Shown here piece by piece: positions 6,999 to 11,136 of a stretch of 11,136 nt of DNA. The DNA lies in the NCBI GenBank assembly GCA_001931875.2, contig MSJH02000490.1, positions 1-11,136 of the forward strand, given 5' to 3'. Both the position numbers and the translations under genes were made by a program. The notes beneath the pieces are model-generated. The model did no database searches and had not been told where the DNA came from. It was given only the letters and a program-made list of their open reading frames with translations. Source of the DNA: Byssochlamys sp. IMV 00236. Its lineage: Eukaryota > Ascomycota > Eurotiomycetes > Eurotiales > Thermoascaceae. The first letter of the stretch is position 1; the number at the start of each line of letters is the position of its first letter.

Positions 6999-7863
6999 AC
7001 AACCTCAGCAATTTAGAAATCATAACGCATTAATGGCAAAACGCGTGCCACAACCACAGCCTAATAAAATGCGACAAAACATGCCAGTTCCAGAGGAACT
7101 AGAAGAACCTTCAGGAGGTTTGTGTGTATAAGAAAGAAAGGAAGAAAGAAACTGACATGTACAAATAGATGAATTAGACGACATTTCAGCGAGAGATATT
7201 GCTGTGGCTCGATATAAACGAAATCATGATTATCTGTCAGAGATATTTACTCCATATAAAGCAGGTACCATCCTTGTCTTATCTTTCTTTTTTGTGGTAT
7301 CAACATTATATTCCATTAGAACATATCGTTCCACCACCTTTAGAAATTCAACAATCAAAGGAAGAGCTTGAAAAATTAATTGTAAGTACATATCGATGTA
7401 TCCTTTCTTGATTAATAAATAATATATAGCAAGAACAAGAACAATTGGCCATTGAACAAGAAAAGCAACACCAAGCAAAACTATCAAAATTCCAAAAAGA
7501 GCATGAACTATTTAAACAGTCCATGAATCGACTTGTACAAGCCAAGACTTTAGAGGTTTTAGATTCATTTGTACATCTAACGTTATTATTAATATCTTTG
7601 AATAGTCTATTGATGAAGTATCACAGCATATAGCCAAAGATATGAATGCTCGCCTTGAACATAGAGTAGAACAAATAAAAACAATGTCAATACCAGGTTT
7701 AGATGATGATGACAAAGATACAAGGCATAATATAAAAGATGATAACAATATGGATATTTACTTTGAAGAAAGAACAGAAGAAGAGGATGGCAGTGACTTT
7801 TTTAATGACATGGTTAACACAGAAGATGATCCTAGTGTGAGTGAATTTCTTAATACAGACTAG
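6853..7863 (+). CDS. Unassigned polyQ, coiled-coil, acidic-tail protein, five exons, 268 aa
   Basis: Exons are 6853-7117, 7169-7264, 7320-7381, 7430-7555 and 7606-7863; introns are 48-55 nt. I do not recognise the family. In order: an N-terminal Pro/Met/Asn-rich part; a run of 17 Gln (residues 34-50); a Pro/Gln/basic linker (~54-80); a compact block that looks conserved (DISARDIAVARYKRNHDYLS, about 92-112, then EIFTPY); a PPPLEI hinge; a long predicted coiled coil rich in E, Q and K (~130-210); and an acidic tail with DDDD and EERTEEEDGSDFF blocks ending SEFLNTD. This composition suggests a nuclear scaffold or transcription/chromatin subunit, but that is inference from composition only. Two ATGs sit in tandem (6853, 6856). 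The last donor is weak (GTTTTA), yet removal of 50 nt is needed to keep the frame. It diverges from PSMA3 and is followed 73 bp later by CDK10. Confidence 0.8.
6952..7002 (+). repeat. CAA/CAG tract encoding 17 glutamines
   Basis: Six CAA codons, four CAG codons, then mixed CAA/CAG, encoding Gln34-Gln50 of the unassigned protein. The pure blocks could expand or contract by slippage. Confidence 0.95.
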
Positions 7864-7936
7864 ATAAAATAAAGAAAAGCTAGATTTTTTTTTTTATTAT
7901 TGTTTCTCTTTTTTCTTTTTTCTTTTTTTTTAAAAA
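7864..7936 (+). promoter_or_regulatory. 73-bp spacer and pyrimidine-tract leader of CDK10
   Basis: The spacer starts with AATAAAG a few bases after the previous stop, a probable poly(A) signal. It then becomes T/C-rich and ends in a T run followed by AAAAAATG. The last ~18 bases before and into the start codon repeat the leader of the surface-protein gene at about 3652-3669. Confidence 0.5.
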
Positions 7937-9327
7937 ATGACAGATGTTCAAACAACTCAATTAAAGACTGTAAAGGACACCAATATAGAATGTAAAGAAT
8001 CGCCGTTTTATGGACGATGCCGTGATGTTGAGGATTTTGAAAAACTGAATCGAGTGGGTGAAGGCACTTATGGCGTTGTTTAGTAAATATAACCAAGATA
8101 ATGATTCAATTTGGTATTAATGATTATAGTCGAGTGAAAGATACAAAGACAAAGCAAATTGTTGCCTTGAAGAAGATAAGAATGGAAAGAGAAACTGATG
8201 GAATGCCAATTAGCAGTTTGAGAGAAATAAGCATATTAAAACGAATGAAGCATCCCAACATTGTCAATGTCATCGATGTTGCAGTAGGACCACGCTTAGA
8301 ATCAATCTATCTCGTGATGGAGTATTGCGAACAGGACTTGGGAACACTATTAGATATGGTTACTATACCCTACACAGCATCAGAAAGTAAGAGTGTCTCT
8401 CTCTCTCTTTTTTTAGTCAGCAACACTCACAATATTATAGTAAAATGCTTAATGCTTCAACTATTGCGAGGCCTCGAATACTGTCACAACCATTCTATCA
8501 TTCATCGAGACTTGAAAATGTCCAACCTTTTACTTACATCCAGTGGTATCTTAAAAATAGGTACTAGATCTAACTTGGGTTTTTTTTTGTTTTATTTTAC
8601 TTTCTAACAATCTGGTCATCATGCAGCTGACTTTGGACTAGCCAGAACCTTTAGCTTGCCCAGTAAACCGATGACACCTAATGTTGTCACTCTTTGGTAC
8701 AGAGCACCCGAAGTACTCTTGGGTGATACACATTACACGCCTGCTATTGACCTGTGGTCAGCGGGTTGTATCATGGGCGAACTGATGCAACATAAACCAT
8801 TGTTGCCAGGCAACACAGATCAAGAGCAACTGGATTATATCATCAAATTGTTGGGTACACCTAGTGAGACTATCTGGCCTGGGTTCAATAAGCTTCCAGG
8901 AACGAAATTATTAAAGTTCCAAAATCAAACGTTTGATAGCATCAAGAGTGTCTTTCCTCGATTTTCTGAAAACACTCAAGGTTTACTGGCCGGACTGTTG
9001 ACATACAATCCAAAGGCTAGACTCACTGTGAGGCAAGCATTGAATCATCCTTATTTCCAAGAATCACCCAGAGGTAAGGATAATAATAATATATAACATG
9101 AACCTTATAATTGACTCTATTGTATAGCCCAAGATCCTTCGTTATTACCAACCTATCCCGAGATTAGAAATCAATTAGCCGAAAGAGAAAGGTAATATCA
9201 TCCTCCTGTTTTTACTCTTATTTAACTTTATTTCAGTAGACGGCGTATGCATGAAGAAGAACGTAGGAAGAGAGCTGCAGCCAACAGACTGGAGAATATA
9301 CAACAAAAGAAAAAGAAAGCTGAATAA
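7937..9327 (+). CDS. CDK10: Cyclin-dependent kinase 10 (PISSLRE kinase), six exons, 374 aa
   Basis: Exons are 7937-8082, 8130-8386, 8441-8560, 8627-9073, 9128-9191 and 9237-9327; introns are 45-66 nt. It is a complete Ser/Thr kinase: GEGTYG loop (41-46), ATP-binding Lys63, the cyclin-facing helix PISSLRE (75-81) that gave human CDK10 its original name, HRDLKMSN (156-163), DFG (176-178), activation loop PMTPNVVTLWYRAPE with Thr191 at the site equivalent to CDK2 Thr160, and GTPSE-IWPGF-KLP. The segment before the kinase (GRCRDVEDFEKLNR) matches CDK10 rather than CDK11. In animals CDK10 pairs with cyclin M; the fungal partner is not visible here. The C-terminal tail is basic (RRRMHEEERRKR, KKKK) and may be a nuclear signal. 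Intron 2 has no stop and is a multiple of three. The gene converges on the B55 gene, stops 84 bp apart. Confidence 0.96.
8387..8440 (+). other. Stop-free 54-nt intron 2 of CDK10
   Basis: It has a GTAAGA donor and TATAG acceptor. Splicing joins TASE to IKCLMLQ, the family-like sequence before the catalytic loop. The segment is in frame with no stop, so retention would add 18 residues (rich in Ser, Leu and Val) just before helix E. The strong donor argues that it is normally removed. Confidence 0.85.
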
Positions 9328-9411
9328 TGTAAATGTAAATGTGGTCGTATGTGCATAATTTATTCATATAACAATATTTAACTTTTTTTTTGCTTGTCCA
9401 TATATAAAAAG
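9328..9411. terminator. Convergent 3' region between CDK10 and the B55 gene
   Basis: Two overlapping TGTAAAT motifs (9328-9340) start directly after the CDK10 stop and resemble, but do not fully match, Puf-protein sites. AATAAA on the minus strand at 9364-9359 is the likely B55 poly(A) signal, about 50 nt past its stop. A plus-strand AATAAA (9435-9440), inside the last B55 intron, is a candidate for CDK10. The two transcripts would therefore overlap at their 3' ends. Confidence 0.5.
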
Positions 9412-11090
9412 TTATTGTTCACTAAAAGAAGTTAAATAAAGGAAAACAAAAAAGAAAAAATAAACTTACGTAAAAATAAACAAGTTATTAGTTGCAGCAA
9501 TAGCAATCGTGTTTTCCCTTGGATGCCATGAAGCATGCAAAATCTTCTTGCTAAAGTCCATATTATCAGCACCAGAGGCAGCTGAATTTCTAGCAATAGA
9601 CATCTTGTTTTTCATTGCACCCACGCGTTTAGATCTAAAGGCGCTCTTGTCTGCTTGAAGCGTAATATCCGTCTTGCCTTCACGATCATACAGATGGAAG
9701 GTGTTGTTGTAGGACCCTGTCATGACATGACTATCATCACCACTAAAGGTACATTCAAACTTATCAAAAATACAGTCATTTTCATACAAGTCGCATAATC
9801 TTGATCTCAGTTGGTCATGAATGTTGATGGTCTGAACAGGTCTATTGTTCATATTGAGATCCCAAATCTTCAATGTAAGATAATCTCTCGAAAGAATATA
9901 TCGACCATCGTGACTAAAGTTGATATCAGATACAGAAGAGATGATTTCAGAGAAAAATGACCGATGAGCAGGGTCCTCAACCTCTTCAAAGACTATATAG
10001 ACATACGTTTATATAAATTCAGCTGATATTATGAATCATTTACCTTTTGCCTGTCGATCACACAGGGCAGATTGTCTCATGTCACATAATTTAATCGTTC
10101 CTTTGCTGGAACTGTACATGAACATATTGCAGTGCTGTGGATGGAATTCAGCGGCTGTGATAACTTCTGTTAATTCTTCCATATTAGCTGGCTTAATGTC
10201 GACAATATCTATAAATATAGGTAAATAATGCATCATTTTAAAGAAAAAAAGGGATCTTACTAAAGCTTTGATCAGATACATCCAAATTCCACAGGTTAAT
10301 CCTCAAGTCATCAGCAGAGATATACGTTTCTCCATCAGAATTGGTGGATATGGAATTGATGTGATAAGTATGAGCTATATATATTATATATATGCATTAT
10401 TAATACAAGACATTAAAATACACCCTGTTCTTTTTTACCATTAGCATAGACTTTTCTAGGTACAGCAGCGACAATGGTATCGTGATGAGTTAATTGAGGC
10501 AAACGAAGGGTATTGGAGGTGGCGGCAGGTGGTGCAGCACTATGTTCAGTCACTAACTTGAGAGACTTTTCAAACACTTTCCATAACTTGATCGTTTTGT
10601 CTAATAAGAGTTAAGAATGTTTGAACCAAATACACCCAGTTTACGTACCATTCGTAGACAATAAAAAGTGAGCTGAATTCTGTCTCTTACACCACTTGAT
10701 CTTGTTGATCTTTTCCTCAATTTCCAAACTCTTCAAGTAGTCAAATTCAGCCTCATGGGACTGAAACTCTGTATAGAACCTGTACTCACAGCTCTTTTTC
10801 TACATGTATTTATATTAGCTAAAGAGCTTTTTTCTTAATTTAACTTGTAATTACACTTTCGTTTCTTTCAAACAAAACAACGCGACCACCTTTATCTCCT
10901 GTAGCGAGATAGTCACCCGTCTGGTCAAACTCAACAGTTGAAATGATATCAGCTGAAAAAAAGTATAAAGTGAGTCATCAATTATAAAAAAGGGAAGGGA
11001 TGAAATAAAATTACCATCTGTAATATCATCTGAGTCACCTTTATCACCAAAGCATTGAGCAAATTTCCAATTGTGTTGTTCTTCTGACAT
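9412..11090 (-). CDS. CDC55: PP2A regulatory subunit B, B55/PR55 family, eight exons, 432 aa
   Basis: Exons on the minus strand are 11090-11015, 10952-10855, 10799-10649, 10600-10439, 10374-10261, 10208-10044, 9992-9470 and 9421-9412; introns are 48-64 nt. B55 is a WD40 propeller that directs the PP2A core to its substrates, including those phosphorylated by mitotic CDK. The family landmarks are nearly unbroken: [144 protein letters not shown] and TNNLFIF. Length is close to the ~447 aa of human B55 alpha. One change is Thr in NSISTNSD where Ile is usual. The final exon is only 10 nt (T-E-Q-stop); retaining that intron gives Thr then TAA, so either form is possible. The start is the only ATG that gives a normal N-terminus ([12 protein letters not shown]). 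Confidence 0.96.
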
Positions 11091-11136
11091 TGCTTCCCTT
11101 TCTTAAGAATACAGTTAAAAAAAAAAAAAAAAAAAA
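11091..11136 (-). promoter_or_regulatory. Start of the B55 promoter/leader with poly(T) on the coding strand
   Basis: Upstream of the B55 start are a TTCTTAAGAA palindrome (11100-11109) and 20 consecutive A (11117-11136; T on the B55 strand) running to the window edge. The rest of the promoter is outside the window. Confidence 0.4.

Noticed and set aside
10031..10228. Plus-strand open frame opposite the B55 gene
   Set aside because: It is a shadow of B55 exon 6, whose minus-strand sequence is highly conserved.
9412..11090. Pseudogene status for the B55 gene because of many short frames
   Set aside because: All seven introns have GT..AG ends and the joined frame is intact and highly conserved.

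Overview
The window looks like nuclear DNA of an early-diverging fungus, most likely Mucoromycota (Mucorales-like). The DNA is AT-rich. Genes are packed 41-390 bp apart on both strands, and I can place 33 introns of 45-69 nt with GT..AG ends. Leaders carry pyrimidine or poly(T) tracts, and 3' ends carry AATAAA-type signals. The protein families are eukaryotic and fungal-like. There is no sign of a mobile element, CRISPR array, tRNA or rRNA. The species assignment is inference.

Layout, left to right: (1) 87-1501 +, a six-exon RlmN-type radical-SAM RNA adenine methyltransferase, probably mitochondrial. (2) 1543-3276 +, a four-exon FG-repeat nucleoporin-like protein with a 42-bp tandem repeat, starting only 41 bp after gene 1. 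(3) 3665-4552 +, an intronless single-pass surface protein with a signal peptide, a Ser/Thr-rich ectodomain and a Tyr/Pro/Gln-rich tail. (4) 4674-5530 -, a four-exon DUF1771-Smr protein with a predicted N-myristoylation site and a C-terminal CaaX box. (5) 5608-6688 -, a seven-exon 20S proteasome alpha subunit (PSMA3/PRE10). (6) 6853-7863 +, a five-exon polyQ/coiled-coil/acidic protein I cannot assign. (7) 7937-9327 +, a six-exon CDK10 (PISSLRE) kinase. (8) 9412-11090 -, an eight-exon PP2A B55 regulatory subunit (PPP2R2/CDC55).

Most genes are housekeeping: RNA modification, nuclear pore, proteasome, CDK signalling and phosphatase targeting. There is no operon logic, but several arrangements are notable. 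Genes 1 and 2 are in very tight tandem. PSMA3 and gene 6 diverge from a 164-bp promoter containing 30 consecutive T. CDK10 and B55 converge with 84 bp between stop codons and poly(A) signals that imply overlapping 3' ends.

I found no convincing new multi-gene system. The most unusual single feature is the Smr protein, which carries lipidation signals at both ends and whose first intron is stop-free, a multiple of three, has a weak donor, and encodes a hydrophobic segment if retained. All splice models come from reading frame continuity, GT/AG sites and family similarity recalled without a database search.
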